A stretch of DNA of 64,000 nt from Bacteroides reticulotermitis JCM 10512 (GCF_000517545.1 NZ_BAIV01000009.1:62001-126000); one strand, 5' to 3'; shown: positions 1-11,410, counted from the first letter of the stretch. Made by a program: numbers and translations. The notes: generated from the letters alone by a model not told the origin.

Positions 1-131
1 ATAAATAAAGTCGAAACTTTTGGGCGCTGATTATCGTTGTATTTACAAAACAGAAGCTTGTTATTTACTTGACAACCTTGTAGATAGAACAAGTTCCCGC
101 GTTAATTTATTTATAAAAACTAACTCTTTGA

Positions 132-1485
<1,354 letters not shown>

Positions 1486-1486
<1 letters not shown>

Positions 1487-2211
1487 TGTTATTCATAAAC
1501 AATACCATCACCTCTCCCTATTTCAACTTGTCGGCCGAAGAGTATATGTTGAAGAATATGGATGAAAGCATTGTTATGATGTGGCAGAATGAACCATCCA
1601 TCATCATTGGCAAGAATCAACATTTGGCAAGTGAAGTAAATGAAGAGTTCGTTAGAGAAAAGGCACTAAAAGTAGTACGTCGTTTTTCGGGTGGTGGAGC
1701 TGTTTATCACGATTTGGGAAATTTGAATATAACCTTTATTGAAAGCTCTAAAGATATTGATTTTATGAAGTATACCAAACAGATGCAAGATCTACTGAGC
1801 ATGATCGGAATACATGCGATTGCCGATCAAAGGCGAGCCTTAACTATCGATGGCCTAAAGATATCGGGTAGTGCTCAATGTATTCACCGAGATAGAGCGA
1901 TGTATCATGCAACATTACTTTTTGAATCGAACTTAGAGAACTTGATCGTAGCATTGAATAGCAGTGAAAAACCGTTGAACGATAAAAAGCATGTGCAGTC
2001 TGTCAGAAGTACTGTCACAAATATTAAAGATCACATGGCGGTTCCTCTCTCTATCAGTGAATTCAAAACATCCGTAAAAGAATTTTTCTTAACCAATAAC
2101 AATGAGAGTTCTACCTATACTTTCACCAACAGTGATCGAAAAGCGATTGAAAAATTAGCTGATGAGAAGTATTCGACAACAGATTGGAATTTTCACAAAA
2201 ACAATAAATAA
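1486..2211 (+). CDS. lplA: Lipoate-protein ligase A
   Basis: LplA activates free lipoate with ATP and attaches it to a lysine in lipoyl domains. The family signature RRFSGGGAVYHDLGNLN lies at about residues 65-81, and the lipoate/AMP-binding region continues through GLKISGSAQC (about 123-132). At 241 residues it is shorter than two-domain E. coli LplA (about 340), which fits the short Bacteroidetes forms. It starts inside the stop codon of the E3 gene and ends one base before the E2 start. The ligase is therefore made with the E2 it would modify, and the operon carries its own lipoate-scavenging step. Confidence 0.92.
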
Positions 2212-2212
2212 T

Positions 2213-3527
2213 ATGTCTAGATTTGAAATAAAGATGCCTAAACTGGCAGAAAGTATTACCGAGGGTAAGATACTTCGTGGTCTGTAAAAGTAGGTGATGT
2301 GATTAACGAAGATGATGTTTTATTTGAAGTAGAAACGGCTAAAGTTAGTTCCGAGATACCTTCACCGGTAGCCGGTAAAGTTGTCGAAATATTATTCAAG
2401 GAAGGCGATGTCGTTCCCGTAGGGGTAGTAGTTGCCATCATTGATCTGGCGGGAGAATCCTCTGGCGAGGCAACAGTTGATGCCCCGGAAGAGAAAGGAA
2501 CGACTCCATCTGTTGAGGTTGCCAAACAAAAGGATGAAAGTGTGACCACACCTCCGAAAGAACAACCTCAAAAGCTAGATAAAGGAGATGACGAGAAATG
2601 GTTCTCCCCGATGGTATTACAATTGGCCAAAGAAGCGAATATGTCGGCCGATGAATTGAACGCCATCGAGGGAACAGGATATAAAGGACGATTGACCAAA
2701 ACGGATATCTCGAACTATATCAGCAGAAAAGGAAAAGAGTTTGCACCTCAACCGGCAACAGCCACGCCTATAGCTAAAAATGTAGAACAAAAGATCGAGA
2801 AAGTAGACGCTACACCTCTTCCCCGGTCAGCAGAAGATACAATTGTGCCTATGGACTCTATCCGCAGCATTACTGCAGAGCGAATGATTGAGTCTGTGCA
2901 AACATCAGCACATGTGACCACTATCGTCGAGATAGATGTTACTAAACTGGTGAAGTGGAGAACAAAGAACAAAGACAGTTTCGTGGCTCACGAAGGCATC
3001 GCTCTTACTTTCATGCCAGCTATTGCAGAGGCTACAGCCAAGGCTCTTGTCGAATTTCCGGAGATCAATGCTTCGTAGATGGCAAACAAATCATTCGCAA
3101 AAAAGATATTAATATAGGTATAGCAGTAGCCCTGGAAGGGTGGAATCTGATTGTACCGGTTATCAAAAATGCGGATAGGTTAAATATAAGCGGACTTGCA
3201 CAAGCAATAGACAGCTTGGCCAATAAAGCACGCACCAAGAAACTGAAACTTGACGAGATGCAAGGTGGTACATTTACAATAACCAATTTTGGCTCGTTCA
3301 AAAATATAATAGGTACACCTATCATCAATCAACCCGAAGTCGCTATTCTCGGAGTAGGATATATTGAGAAAAAGCCCGCAGTAATCAGTACGCCGGAAGG
3401 TGATGTTATTGCCATACGACACAAAATGTATTTATCACTGTCCTACGATCATCGGGTTATCGATGGTGCGCTTGGAGGTGCATTCGTTCGTCGGATAGGT
3501 GATCTTCTCGAAAATTGGCAAGGTTAA
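2213..3527 (+). CDS. 2-oxoacid dehydrogenase E2 (lipoyl acyltransferase), two frame breaks
   Basis: This is the core acyltransferase of a 2-oxoacid dehydrogenase complex, probably the branched-chain type given the fused E1 downstream. In order it shows a lipoyl domain with the modified lysine in EVETAKVSSEIPSP, a peripheral-subunit-binding domain (FSPMVLQLAKEAN to TKTDISNYI), and the catalytic domain ending in SYDHRVIDGALGG, where the DHRxxDG His and Asp are present. Two breaks interrupt it. Near 2277, adding a T restores RWSVKVGD; near 3075, adding a G restores ASVDGKQ. The repaired protein is about 438 residues, normal for E2. The start at 2213 (MSRFEIKMPKLAES) is one base after the lplA stop. 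The 2-oxoacid specificity is inferred from context only. Confidence 0.9.
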
Positions 3528-3575
3528 CGTTACAGATTCAGGGAGAATTTCCATTCACTTAATAATAGTACAGTC

Positions 3576-5609
3576 ATGAAAAAATATAGTATAAAAACGA
3601 CCGAGAAGGAAGTCCTTCGCAAATGGTTTCACCTCATGTCACTAGGAAGCGCCATAGATAAGAAAGCACCGGACTATTTGTTGCAATCGCTAGGTTGGTC
3701 TTATCATGCTCCTTATGCCGGACACGATGGAATACAATTGGCCATTGGGCAGGTGTTTCAACGAAATGTAGATTTTCTTTTTCCCTATTATCGCGATATG
3801 TTGACTGCTATATCAGCAGGTCTGACAGCAGAAGAAATTCTATTGAATGGGATATCGAAAGCTACCGATGTGGCTAGTGGCGGGCGTCATATGTCCAACC
3901 ATTTTGCCAAACCGGAATGGAACATTCAGAATGTTTCATCTGCCACCGGCAATCATTCATCTCAGGCGGTAGGCGTAGCACGGGCTATCAAATATTACGG
4001 AAAAAAGGCGGTAGCCATATCCAGTACAGGAGAAGCTGCTACGTCGGAAGGTTATGTATACGAGGCCATCAACGGAGCTACTACAGAGCAATTGCCGGTC
4101 ATATTCGTGATTCAGGACAATGGCTATGGGATCTCTGTTCCCAAACAAGTACAAACAGCCAATCGGAAAGTTGCTGAAAACTTCGTAGGCATCAAAAACA
4201 TAAAAATCATCTATTGCAATGGACGAGATGTTTTTGATTCGATGAATGCCATGACCGAAGCTCGTGAATATGCCATTGAAACAGGCTGTCCGGTTATTGT
4301 GCAAGCAAATTGTGTGCGTATCGGTTCTCATTCCAATTCCGACAAACACACATTGTATAGGGATGAAAATGAATTGAAGTACACAAAGGCAGCTGATCCG
4401 ATGGTCAAATTCCGTCGTATGTTGTTGCGTTACGGACGATTTACCGAAGAAGAGCTAAAGGCTATAGAAGCAGAAGCTAAAAAAGAATTGAATGAGGCAC
4501 ATCGGAAAGTAATTGTCGCGCCCGATCCGGATCCGAAGACGATTTACGACTTTGTTATTCCTGAGCCCTATCATCCTCAAGTATATAAAGATGGTGTACA
4601 CCATGAGGAAGGAGAAAAGAAGACGCTGGTTACAGCCCTCAACGAAACATTATTAGCTGAGTTCAGACACAATCCGGATACGTTCCTATGGGGACAAGAT
4701 GTTGCCAACAAGGATAAGGGAGGTGTTTTCAATGTGACCAAGGGTATGCAACCCGAATTTGGAGCCAAACGTATATTTAACGCGCCGATTGCTGAAGATT
4801 ATATTGTTGCAACGGCCAATGGAATGAGCCGTTTCGACCCCAAAATACGTATCGTAATAGAAGGTGCGCAATTTGCGGATTATTTTTGGCCGGCAATAGA
4901 ACACTATATAGAGTGTACGCATGACTATTGGCGTTCGAATGGAAAGTTCACTCCTAACGTTACCATCCGTCTTGCTTCCGGAGGATATATCGGAGGTGGT
5001 ATCTATCACTCTCAAAACTTGGAAGGTGCTCTGTCTACGTTACCCGGTGCACGCATTGTATATCCTTCATTTGCGGATGATGCTGCGGGACTCTTGCGTA
5101 CAAGCATACGATCGGCAGGACCTACGCTGTTTATGGAACCTAAAGGATTGTATAATGCGGTCTCGGCGGCAACCGTTGTGCCACCGGACTTTGAGGTTCC
5201 CTTCGGAAAGGCGCGAATTCGTAGAGCGGGCAAAGACCTAACGATTGTTACTTATGGGAATACCACTCATTTGAGTCTCGAAGCTGCTGAAATGTTGGCT
5301 AACAAAGACGGTTGGGATGTAGAAGTGATAGATATCCGTTCGATAATACCACTCGATAAGGAAACGATATTCGAATCGGTGAAGAAGACCAGCAAAGTAT
5401 TAGTGGTACACGAAGATAAAGTGATGTCTGGGTTTGGAGCAGAGTTGGCAGCTATAATAGGGACGGAATGTTTCCGCTACTTAGATGCTCCGATTCAACG
5501 TGTTGGTGCTGCGTTTACCCCCGTTGGATTCAATCCGATACTCGAACGAGCCATATTGCCTAATAAGAATACAATTTACGAGGCTGCTAAAACATTACTT
5601 GAATATTGA
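3576..5609 (+). CDS. Fused E1 alpha-beta, branched-chain-type 2-oxoacid dehydrogenase
   Basis: This is a thiamine diphosphate-dependent dehydrogenase that decarboxylates 2-oxo acids and acylates lipoyl-E2. At 677 residues it fuses both E1 subunits. The alpha half (about 1-320) has the TPP-binding stretch from STGEAATSEG to IQDNGYGIS and the RIGSHSNSDKH loop of branched-chain/pyruvate E1 alpha. The beta half (about 345-677) runs from TALNETLLAEF through EDYIVATANGMS to the C-terminal transketolase domain (IDIRSIIPLDKETI). It sits 48 bases after E2 in the same operon. Fused E1 proteins are common in Bacteroidetes and are usually annotated as 2-oxoisovalerate dehydrogenases; pyruvate or another oxoacid cannot be excluded from sequence alone. 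Confidence 0.9.
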   Translation: MKKYSIKTTEKEVLRKWFHLMSLGSAIDKKAPDYLLQSLGWSYHAPYAGHDGIQLAIGQVFQRNVDFLFPYYRDMLTAISAGLTAEEILLNGISKATDVASGGRHMSNHFAKPEWNIQNVSSATGNHSSQAVGVARAIKYYGKKAVAISSTGEAATSEGYVYEAINGATTEQLPVIFVIQDNGYGISVPKQVQTANRKVAENFVGIKNIKIIYCNGRDVFDSMNAMTEAREYAIETGCPVIVQANCVRIGSHSNSDKHTLYRDENELKYTKAADPMVKFRRMLLRYGRFTEEELKAIEAEAKKELNEAHRKVIVAPDPDPKTIYDFVIPEPYHPQVYKDGVHHEEGEKKTLVTALNETLLAEFRHNPDTFLWGQDVANKDKGGVFNVTKGMQPEFGAKRIFNAPIAEDYIVATANGMSRFDPKIRIVIEGAQFADYFWPAIEHYIECTHDYWRSNGKFTPNVTIRLASGGYIGGGIYHSQNLEGALSTLPGARIVYPSFADDAAGLLRTSIRSAGPTLFMEPKGLYNAVSAATVVPPDFEVPFGKARIRRAGKDLTIVTYGNTTHLSLEAAEMLANKDGWDVEVIDIRSIIPLDKETIFESVKKTSKVLVVHEDKVMSGFGAELAAIIGTECFRYLDAPIQRVGAAFTPVGFNPILERAILPNKNTIYEAAKTLLEY

Positions 5610-5630
5610 ACACTTAAATGAAAAGATGAG

Positions 5631-6137
5631 ATGAAAAATATAGGATTATTTTATGGTTCAGAAACAGTAAAGACTGGTAAACTGGCGAAGAAAATTCAAG
5701 CAGCTTTTGGCGAGTCGGAAGTTGAGTTAGTGGCAGTAGAAACAGCGTGGATAGATGATTTTAAATCTTATCAGTACATTATTCTAGGCTCATCTACTTG
5801 GTTCGATGGCGAATTGCCCGACTATTGGGCAGAACTAGTTCCGGCCCTTGAGGATATAGATATGACCGGTAAGAAAGTCGCGATCTTTGGACTGGGCGAT
5901 CAGGTAAGATACCCCGAGAACTTTGCTGATGGGGTTGGTATTTTAGCTCAACTATTTGAGTCCAATGGTGCCCAGATATGTGGACTTACATCTCCCGAAG
6001 GTTATAAATACACAAGATCAAAAGCCTATCGGGATGGTGCGTTTTTAGGACTCATTATTGACATTGAGAATCAATCGAGCAAAACAAAAGAGAGAATAGA
6101 AGAGTGGGTAGAACAATTAAAAAAAGAGTTTAAGTAA
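5631..6137 (+). CDS. fldA: Flavodoxin, long-chain, with unusual FMN phosphate loop
   Basis: This is a small FMN electron carrier of 168 residues, the length of long-chain flavodoxins. Two FMN-stacking regions are conserved: LGSSTWFDGELPDYW with the usual Trp, and GLGDQVRYPENFADG with the usual Tyr. The phosphate-binding loop reads GSETVKT, whereas most family members have S/T-x-T-G-x-T; the glycine is replaced by valine. The gene lies 21 bases after E1 and is probably the last gene of the dehydrogenase operon, with a hairpin terminator following. A likely partner elsewhere in the window is pyruvate:ferredoxin/flavodoxin oxidoreductase at 51.6 kb. The fold is clear; the effect of the loop change on FMN affinity is unknown. 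Confidence 0.88.
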   Translation: MKNIGLFYGSETVKTGKLAKKIQAAFGESEVELVAVETAWIDDFKSYQYIILGSSTWFDGELPDYWAELVPALEDIDMTGKKVAIFGLGDQVRYPENFADGVGILAQLFESNGAQICGLTSPEGYKYTRSKAYRDGAFLGLIIDIENQSSKTKERIEEWVEQLKKEFK

Positions 6138-6204
6138 CTGATAACTAAACGCCTATTTATTATCAGGAACGCTGTTAGACAACGTCCACAATATTGTATA
6201 AATG

Positions 6205-6237
6205 AAAACTGCAGGTTGAAAAACTTGCAGTTTTTTA
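6205..6237 (+). terminator. Rho-independent terminator after the flavodoxin gene
   Basis: AAAACTGCAGG and CTTGCAGTTTT form a stem with one mismatch around an A-rich loop, followed by a run of T. It closes the E3-lplA-E2-E1-flavodoxin operon. Confidence 0.75.
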
Positions 6238-6371
6238 TTTCGGAATAGTTTAAAGAAAGAAGATTATCATAGACATTCTGAGCATTTTTACGCAAGAAGT
6301 ACCTGAGTCACTTTAAGACGCAGCGACTAAAAAAACAGGATCAGAAAGTGATCGATACAAAATAAAAACGA

Positions 6372-6556
6372 TACTTTTGCAGAAATTTCAGGCTTGTTGC
6401 TGAAAGTGTTGGACTCCTAATTACTACAACCGTTGTGCGCCTGTTTGCCACACGGGACATTGTTATTTCATGTAGGTTTAGTATTCCGGAAATTAATGCT
6501 TCTATCAGTAAAGAAGATCAGCCCGTCGGGTTTAGTAATAAAAAACAGAATAAATT
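6372..6556 (+). promoter_or_regulatory. -7 box and about 170-base leader of the TonB receptor gene
   Basis: TACTTTTG at 6372-6379 matches the Bacteroidetes -7 consensus TAnnTTTG; no good -33 box is visible. Initiation about 7 bases downstream would give a leader of roughly 170 bases, long for this phylum. It holds a short GC hairpin (GCCCGTCGGGTTT near 6521-6533). I looked for conserved cobalamin, TPP, FMN and SAM-II riboswitch boxes and found none. The remainder of 6138-6371 holds only the flavodoxin terminator. Confidence 0.45.
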
Positions 6557-8485
6557 ATGCGTATAATAGCTGTATTCATTAGTCTTCTATTCTTCACAAA
6601 TCTACTATTTAGCCAAAATAAAAACGAGAGAACCTCATTAAACGGTGAGATACAACTTGACGAAGTGACAGTCACATCTTCCCGGGTTGCCATACCCATA
6701 GCTCAAACGCCCAAATTGATAACCATACTTTCAAGAGAAGATATAAAAAAAGCACAAGTCACAAGTGTAATGGACTTGCTATCTTATGCCGCCAACATTG
6801 ATGTTTTACAGAGAAGCCCCCGCGGCGCACAAGCTGATATTTCATTGAGAGGCGGATCATTTGACCAAACAGCTGTATTGCTTAACGGCATCAATGTTTC
6901 CAATGCACAGACCGGTCATTATAGTTTTGATTTCCCTATAAATATCTCGGACATCGAACGCATCGAAATCATACATGGCCCTTCCGCTCTGATTTACGGA
7001 TCGAGTGCATTCTCCGGCGGAGTCAACATCATTACCAAGAAAAACGCGGAGGAGAAAGCTTTCGTTCAGGTCGCTTCGGGAATGCATAACCTAAAATATA
7101 TCGAGGCGCGAGGAAGTGCGGTAACGGGTATAGTGAGCAATAGCTTATCTGTAAGCAGTAGTTCCTCAGATGGGTATATGAATAACACGGATTACAATAT
7201 CTACAACGTGTTACTACAAAGTCGGATTAACTTGAAAGGAAACAACAAACTAGACGTACAGTTTGGCTATAATGATAAAAAGTATGGAGCCAATTCGTTT
7301 TATACGGCTGCATACCCCAATCAATATGAACAGACAAGCACCTATCTAGGCACGATTAAAGGAGAGTTTGGCTCAACACTTAAATTCATTCCCATGGTTT
7401 ATTGGTCTCGACACTCAGACCAATTTGACCTTACCAAGGATTCTCCAGCAGGGCGAAATTATCACAGAGGAGATACGTATGGCACAAATCTCATCTTGCA
7501 ATACAAATCCAAACTCGGCACAACCAATTTAGGCGGAGAAGTCAGAAAGGAAGATATGTTAAGCAGTAAACTAGGCAAAGAGATGTCTAAACCTCATGGA
7601 AAGTATAAAGCATATATCGATAGAACCAATGTCAGTGCAACCCTTGAACATACCCTGACTGTTGATAAATTCGTCCTTTCAGGAGGAGCTTTGATCAATT
7701 ACAACACTTTCATTAGTGGAGAATATAAGGTTTATCCCTCATTCAGTGCCTCTTTCCGGCCCTGGGATTCATTTACAATCGCATCCTCATGGAGTAAATC
7801 GACAAGGATGCCCACATTTACCGAACTGTTTTATAATACGGAAACACATATTGCGAATGAGAACTTATTACCTGAGAAGTCTGAATCGACTGATTTAACC
7901 TTCAGATACCGACATTCTTTTGTTGAATTTAGTGCGACGGGATTTCTTCTATGGGGTAAAAACATGATCGACTGGGTTAAAGAAGATAAGGATTCAAAAT
8001 CGGTGTCTACCAATATAACCCGCGTCAACACGCAAGGAGTGGAAAGTAATTTGAAACTGCACTTATCCTCCATCTTGCCTATCCTGGGAGACAATTCGAC
8101 TCTTACATTTGGCTATATGCACATGTGGCAAGATTATAAAACGAATGAATATATATCCGAGTCTAAAAACAAATTGAACTATCTACGAGATAAGTTTACG
8201 ACTCAATTCAATCATAAGGTTATCAATCGGTTAACAGCAAACTGGTTCTTCAGGTATCAGAAAAGGATGGGCAAATATTCGAAGTATGTAGATAGCAAGA
8301 ATACAGGTGAGCTGGTTACTTACCCTTCATTTAGCACACTCGATTTGAAGCTGGATTATAAAGTTGAAAATTTTACAGTCAATTTGAGTCTGAACAACTT
8401 ATATAATAAGAAGTATGTCGACATTGGAAATATCGAACAGCCGGGCTTTTGGCTATCAGGTGGCTTGAGTTATGTATTTAAATAA
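6557..8485 (+). CDS. TonB-dependent outer-membrane receptor, BtuB-sized
   Basis: This 642-residue outer-membrane receptor imports a ligand at the expense of TonB energy. It has a signal peptide (about 1-20, ending LLFSQ), the TonB box/plug start at LDEVTVTSSR, a plug domain (about 45-165; LRGGSFDQTAVLLNGI, IHGPSALIYGSSAFSGGVNI), and a 22-strand-type barrel to the C-terminus (GFWLSGGLSYVFK, aromatic last residue). It lacks the N-terminal carboxypeptidase-like domain of SusC-type receptors, so it belongs with the smaller BtuB/FepA-like class. It stands alone with no SusD, periplasmic binding protein or ABC genes beside it, so the substrate is not identifiable. The long leader suggests control at the RNA level. 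Confidence 0.88.
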   Translation: MRIIAVFISLLFFTNLLFSQNKNERTSLNGEIQLDEVTVTSSRVAIPIAQTPKLITILSREDIKKAQVTSVMDLLSYAANIDVLQRSPRGAQADISLRGGSFDQTAVLLNGINVSNAQTGHYSFDFPINISDIERIEIIHGPSALIYGSSAFSGGVNIITKKNAEEKAFVQVASGMHNLKYIEARGSAVTGIVSNSLSVSSSSSDGYMNNTDYNIYNVLLQSRINLKGNNKLDVQFGYNDKKYGANSFYTAAYPNQYEQTSTYLGTIKGEFGSTLKFIPMVYWSRHSDQFDLTKDSPAGRNYHRGDTYGTNLILQYKSKLGTTNLGGEVRKEDMLSSKLGKEMSKPHGKYKAYIDRTNVSATLEHTLTVDKFVLSGGALINYNTFISGEYKVYPSFSASFRPWDSFTIASSWSKSTRMPTFTELFYNTETHIANENLLPEKSESTDLTFRYRHSFVEFSATGFLLWGKNMIDWVKEDKDSKSVSTNITRVNTQGVESNLKLHLSSILPILGDNSTLTFGYMHMWQDYKTNEYISESKNKLNYLRDKFTTQFNHKVINRLTANWFFRYQKRMGKYSKYVDSKNTGELVTYPSFSTLDLKLDYKVENFTVNLSLNNLYNKKYVDIGNIEQPGFWLSGGLSYVFK

Positions 8486-8504
8486 AAGATCCGGCAAGTA
8501 TATT

Positions 8505-9506
8505 CTATTTAATATTCACCACCACTTTACCTTTTGCACGTCCTTTTTCCAAATAGGCCAAAGCTTCATTAGTCTGTTCAAAAGTGAAAACTCGATCAAG
8601 AACAGTTTTAATAACGCCAGACTCTACTAATTTAGTTATTTCTTCAAGTTGACGACCGCTTGCTCTCATAAATAGAAACTCATAAACAATGCCCCTTTTC
8701 TTGGCCTTCCTACGAATACCGAAACTGATTAATGACAAAACGAAACGCATAATCCGAGAGGAATCGATACTTTTCGCTAATTCAGGTGTCGGTGGCCCTG
8801 ATATGGAAATCACCTTGCCACCTGCTTTTACTATATTGAGCGATTTCTCAAGAGTTCGGGTATCCTGACTATTGATGACTAAATCATAATCCTTGAGGAC
8901 AGATTCGAAGTCCTGCGTTTTATAGTCAATCAATATGTCGGCTCCCAGCTGTTTAAGTAATTCAAAACTTCCGGAACCGGCTGTAGTAGCAACGGTAGCT
9001 CCCAAATATTTAGCTAACTGAATCGCAATAATCCCCACCCCACCGGATCCGGCCTGAATAAACACCTTTTGCCCTTGCTTTAGTTTCCCGAACTCAACCA
9101 ATGCCTGCCAAGCGGTAAGAGCGACAAGCGGGAGCGAACCCGCTTCGTCCATCGTGAGGTTTTTCGGTTTACGTGCAAGGTCTTTTTCGTTTACAGCCAG
9201 ATATTCTGCAAATGTCCCGATATGATAATCAGCTGGACGAGCATAAACTTCATCCCCTACTTTAAAACGGCTCGCCTGCGAACCTACTTTTACTACTACA
9301 CCAGCCAGATCGTGCCCCAATATCAGCGGCAGTTTATAGGATAAAATCAGTTTGAATGCTCCGGACTTGATCTTGGAATCTAACTGATTCAAACCAGCTG
9401 CGTGTATCTCAACCAATACTTCATCCTCCCCGAGCGATGGTTCAGGGATATCGGTTAGATGCAGTTGTTCATCTTTACCGTACTTATTTATAACAAATGC
9501 TTTCAT
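8505..9506 (-). CDS. MDR-family NADP-dependent oxidoreductase (quinone reductase-like)
   Basis: This is a medium-chain dehydrogenase/reductase of 333 residues with an N-terminal GroES-like fold (AAGLNQLDSKIKSG, GHDLAGVVVKVG) and a nucleotide-binding domain with GSGGVGIIAIQLAK. No cysteine cluster of the structural zinc lobe is visible, which fits the zinc-free quinone-oxidoreductase subclass. Members reduce quinones or activated alkenes with NADPH. It ends a leftward series of four oxidoreductase genes downstream of the HxlR-controlled divergent promoter, suggesting a role in electrophile or quinone detoxification; that role is inferred from context. It is convergent with the TonB receptor, with 19 bases between the stops. 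Confidence 0.85.
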   Translation of the reverse strand: MKAFVINKYGKDEQLHLTDIPEPSLGEDEVLVEIHAAGLNQLDSKIKSGAFKLILSYKLPLILGHDLAGVVVKVGSQASRFKVGDEVYARPADYHIGTFAEYLAVNEKDLARKPKNLTMDEAGSLPLVALTAWQALVEFGKLKQGQKVFIQAGSGGVGIIAIQLAKYLGATVATTAGSGSFELLKQLGADILIDYKTQDFESVLKDYDLVINSQDTRTLEKSLNIVKAGGKVISISGPPTPELAKSIDSSRIMRFVLSLISFGIRRKAKKRGIVYEFLFMRASGRQLEEITKLVESGVIKTVLDRVFTFEQTNEALAYLEKGRAKGKVVVNIK

Positions 9507-9539
9507 TCATCTTGACTTTTTATTCATACTATAATTTAT

Positions 9540-9647
9540 TTAAAGCAGAAACATTGCTCCGTGCTTAAGTCCACGTTGTCCAACCACTTTTCTTCCATGA
9601 ATTTCGGTTAATCCAACAGGTAATTCTTCCAAGTTGATTTTCCATTC
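9540..9647 (-). pseudogene. Possible gene remnant of about 35 codons
   Basis: Between the MDR and SDR genes the minus strand reads open from just after a stop, EWKINLEELPVGLTEIHG and onward, to a TAA at 9540. There is no start codon. The composition looks protein-like and may be the 3' end of a lost gene. I cannot assign a family, and chance is possible. The rest of 9507-9731 shows nothing. Confidence 0.2.
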
Positions 9648-9731
9648 TTATATGATCTTCTGTATTTATCCTAATTCGGAAAACGGTTCACAATAGCCCC
9701 TCTCCGAATCAGAACAAGATTCAAGCGTCTT

Positions 9732-10498
9732 TTATTTGATAGAATGATAATCTTTTGAAGAATTTATCAGCTTATAAGCCACCTCCGGAGCCATACGATT
9801 CAGTAAATAAATCACATTTGCATCTCCTACACGAATGGTGTATTGATCTTTTTTCAGTCCGGCTATCAATCCCTTGACTAAGTGTTCAGGCTTATTTTCT
9901 TATCATTTCGATCGGTAACCATATCTGTATCGACCAGTGGAGGCAAGAGTTCAAAGACTTTCACATCACTGCCTATAATCTGCAAATGTTTCCGAAGCGA
10001 TTTCGTATAAAATGCCAAGGCCGTCTTAGATGCCGAATAGGTCGCTTCCAAAATGGAAGGAACAATGCTCAGAATTGAAGAAGTATTTATAATGGCAGCC
10101 TGCTTTCTGGACTTTAACATATCCATAAAAAGATTATTCAACCGTATTACTACACCCAGATAGTTAACCTCCATCTCGTACAAAGCTCCCTCTACATGCC
10201 TATCGTTGGCAACACCGAGATTTAGAGGAGGCACGCCAACTCCTGCATTATTATACAGGATGTCAATACCTCCCAATCGTTTTACCTGCTCGTAGAGTGC
10301 TTCTGCATCTTCCGCTTTTGCAACATCGCTTTTTACAGCAATCAATGCCGGATAGGCCTTTTTTGCAGCATCCAGTTTCTCCTGATTCCTACCGGTAATG
10401 ATAACCTTGAGACCGAGATGTAGAAACTGTCTCGCTGCTTCCAGTCCGATACCGGAACCACCTCCGGTTATCAGTATTGTTTTTCCTTTTAAGTCCAT
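9732..10498 (-). CDS. Short-chain dehydrogenase/reductase, frame broken near 9895
   Basis: This is a classical SDR using NAD(P)H. It has the cofactor loop TGGGSGIGLEAA (about residues 10-21), the NNAG motif (about 87-90), and catalytic Ser plus Tyr-x-x-x-Lys in NTSSILSIVPSILEATYSASK. The frame ends prematurely after VTDRNDKK; adding one A to the run at about 9895 restores KPEHLVKGLIAGLKKDQY and on to a stop at 9732. The repaired length is about 255 residues, typical of DltE-like SDRs. It lies 59 bases downstream of a second SDR and seems part of the same leftward operon. The substrate is unknown. Confidence 0.82.
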
Positions 10499-10557
10499 AA
10501 TTCAATTCGTGATCCGAGTCGTAATATTCACAGAACTACTTTCCGATAAAAGAACAT

Positions 10558-11283
10558 TTAGGCATTCAGTTTTGACATAGCCTCTTGAATCGCAGCTGCG
10601 TACTTTTTTGTTTCACCCACAGGTACATCAAACTGGTCTTTTTCCAGAGCAATAAATAACTCATCTGCCACTTCTGATGGTGGAATACCATTTCCACCGC
10701 CTATTTCCGCAGAAAACTCGGTGTTTACCAATGGAGGATATACTTCGTAAATCTGTATATTCTTTTGTTCCTCGTAAGTCATTCGTAAAGCAACGGTATA
10801 GCTATGCAAAGCAGCTTTTGTCGCTCCATAAGTCGGTAGTAGTTTAATACTTCCATATACTGCCATAGACGAGACATTGATCACGGCCGCTGCATCTTTT
10901 TGTAGTAAGTGAGGCAATAACAATTCCGTGAAATGGATAACCGCAATGTAGTTGGTATTCATTTCAATAAGAGCTTTCTCATGGGCATTTTTGGTTTCAC
11001 TTAGTAAATAAGAGAAAGCCGCCCCTGCATTATTTATAATGACATTTACATCGGAATGGTTTGTTTTGAGTTCTTCCGCAATACGCAGCCGGTCTGCTTC
11101 AACGGACAGATCACCCTGAATGCCAACAGCATCTTTTAATTCAGCCAACGCTTTCTGAAGACGTTCTTCATTGCGTCCATTGATAATTATTTTGTTACCT
11201 GCCGCTTGAAGTTTCTTAGCAATCGCTAAACCAATTCCGGCACTTCCTCCGCTTATAAATACGGTATTTCCTGTTGTCTTCAT
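10558..11283 (-). CDS. Short-chain dehydrogenase/reductase, DltE-like
   Basis: This is an SDR of 241 residues with the glycine-rich loop ISGGSAGIGLAIAKK, NNAGAAF, and catalytic NVSSMAVYGSIKLLPTYGATKAA (Ser, Tyr, Lys). The C-terminal YPPLVNTEFSAEIGG region resembles DltE-type SDRs of unknown substrate. It is the upstream member of a tandem SDR pair and shares only moderate identity with its neighbour, so this is an old rather than a recent duplication. It lies downstream of the truncated Old Yellow Enzyme gene and probably shares its HxlR-regulated promoter. Confidence 0.87.
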   Translation of the reverse strand: MKTTGNTVFISGGSAGIGLAIAKKLQAAGNKIIINGRNEERLQKALAELKDAVGIQGDLSVEADRLRIAEELKTNHSDVNVIINNAGAAFSYLLSETKNAHEKALIEMNTNYIAVIHFTELLLPHLLQKDAAAVINVSSMAVYGSIKLLPTYGATKAALHSYTVALRMTYEEQKNIQIYEVYPPLVNTEFSAEIGGGNGIPPSEVADELFIALEKDQFDVPVGETKKYAAAIQEAMSKLNA

Positions 11284-11410
11284 CTGTTTCTAATTTATTT
11301 AAAGGATTATAAATTCTTATGTATATTGATTATCTTTTACTTCGATCTATTAGATCGTCGCCCTTTCCTGCGTGAATCCGGCAAGTAGGTTTACTTTATT
11401 GGGCATCGGT

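Noticed and set aside
3957..4349. Long minus-strand open frame inside the E1 gene
   Set aside because: It mirrors the coding strand of a clear E1 domain and has no family-like content; similar shadow frames occur throughout the window.
6381..6556. Cobalamin riboswitch before the TonB receptor
   Set aside because: A GCCACAC stretch recalls the B12 box, but the remaining conserved segments are absent.
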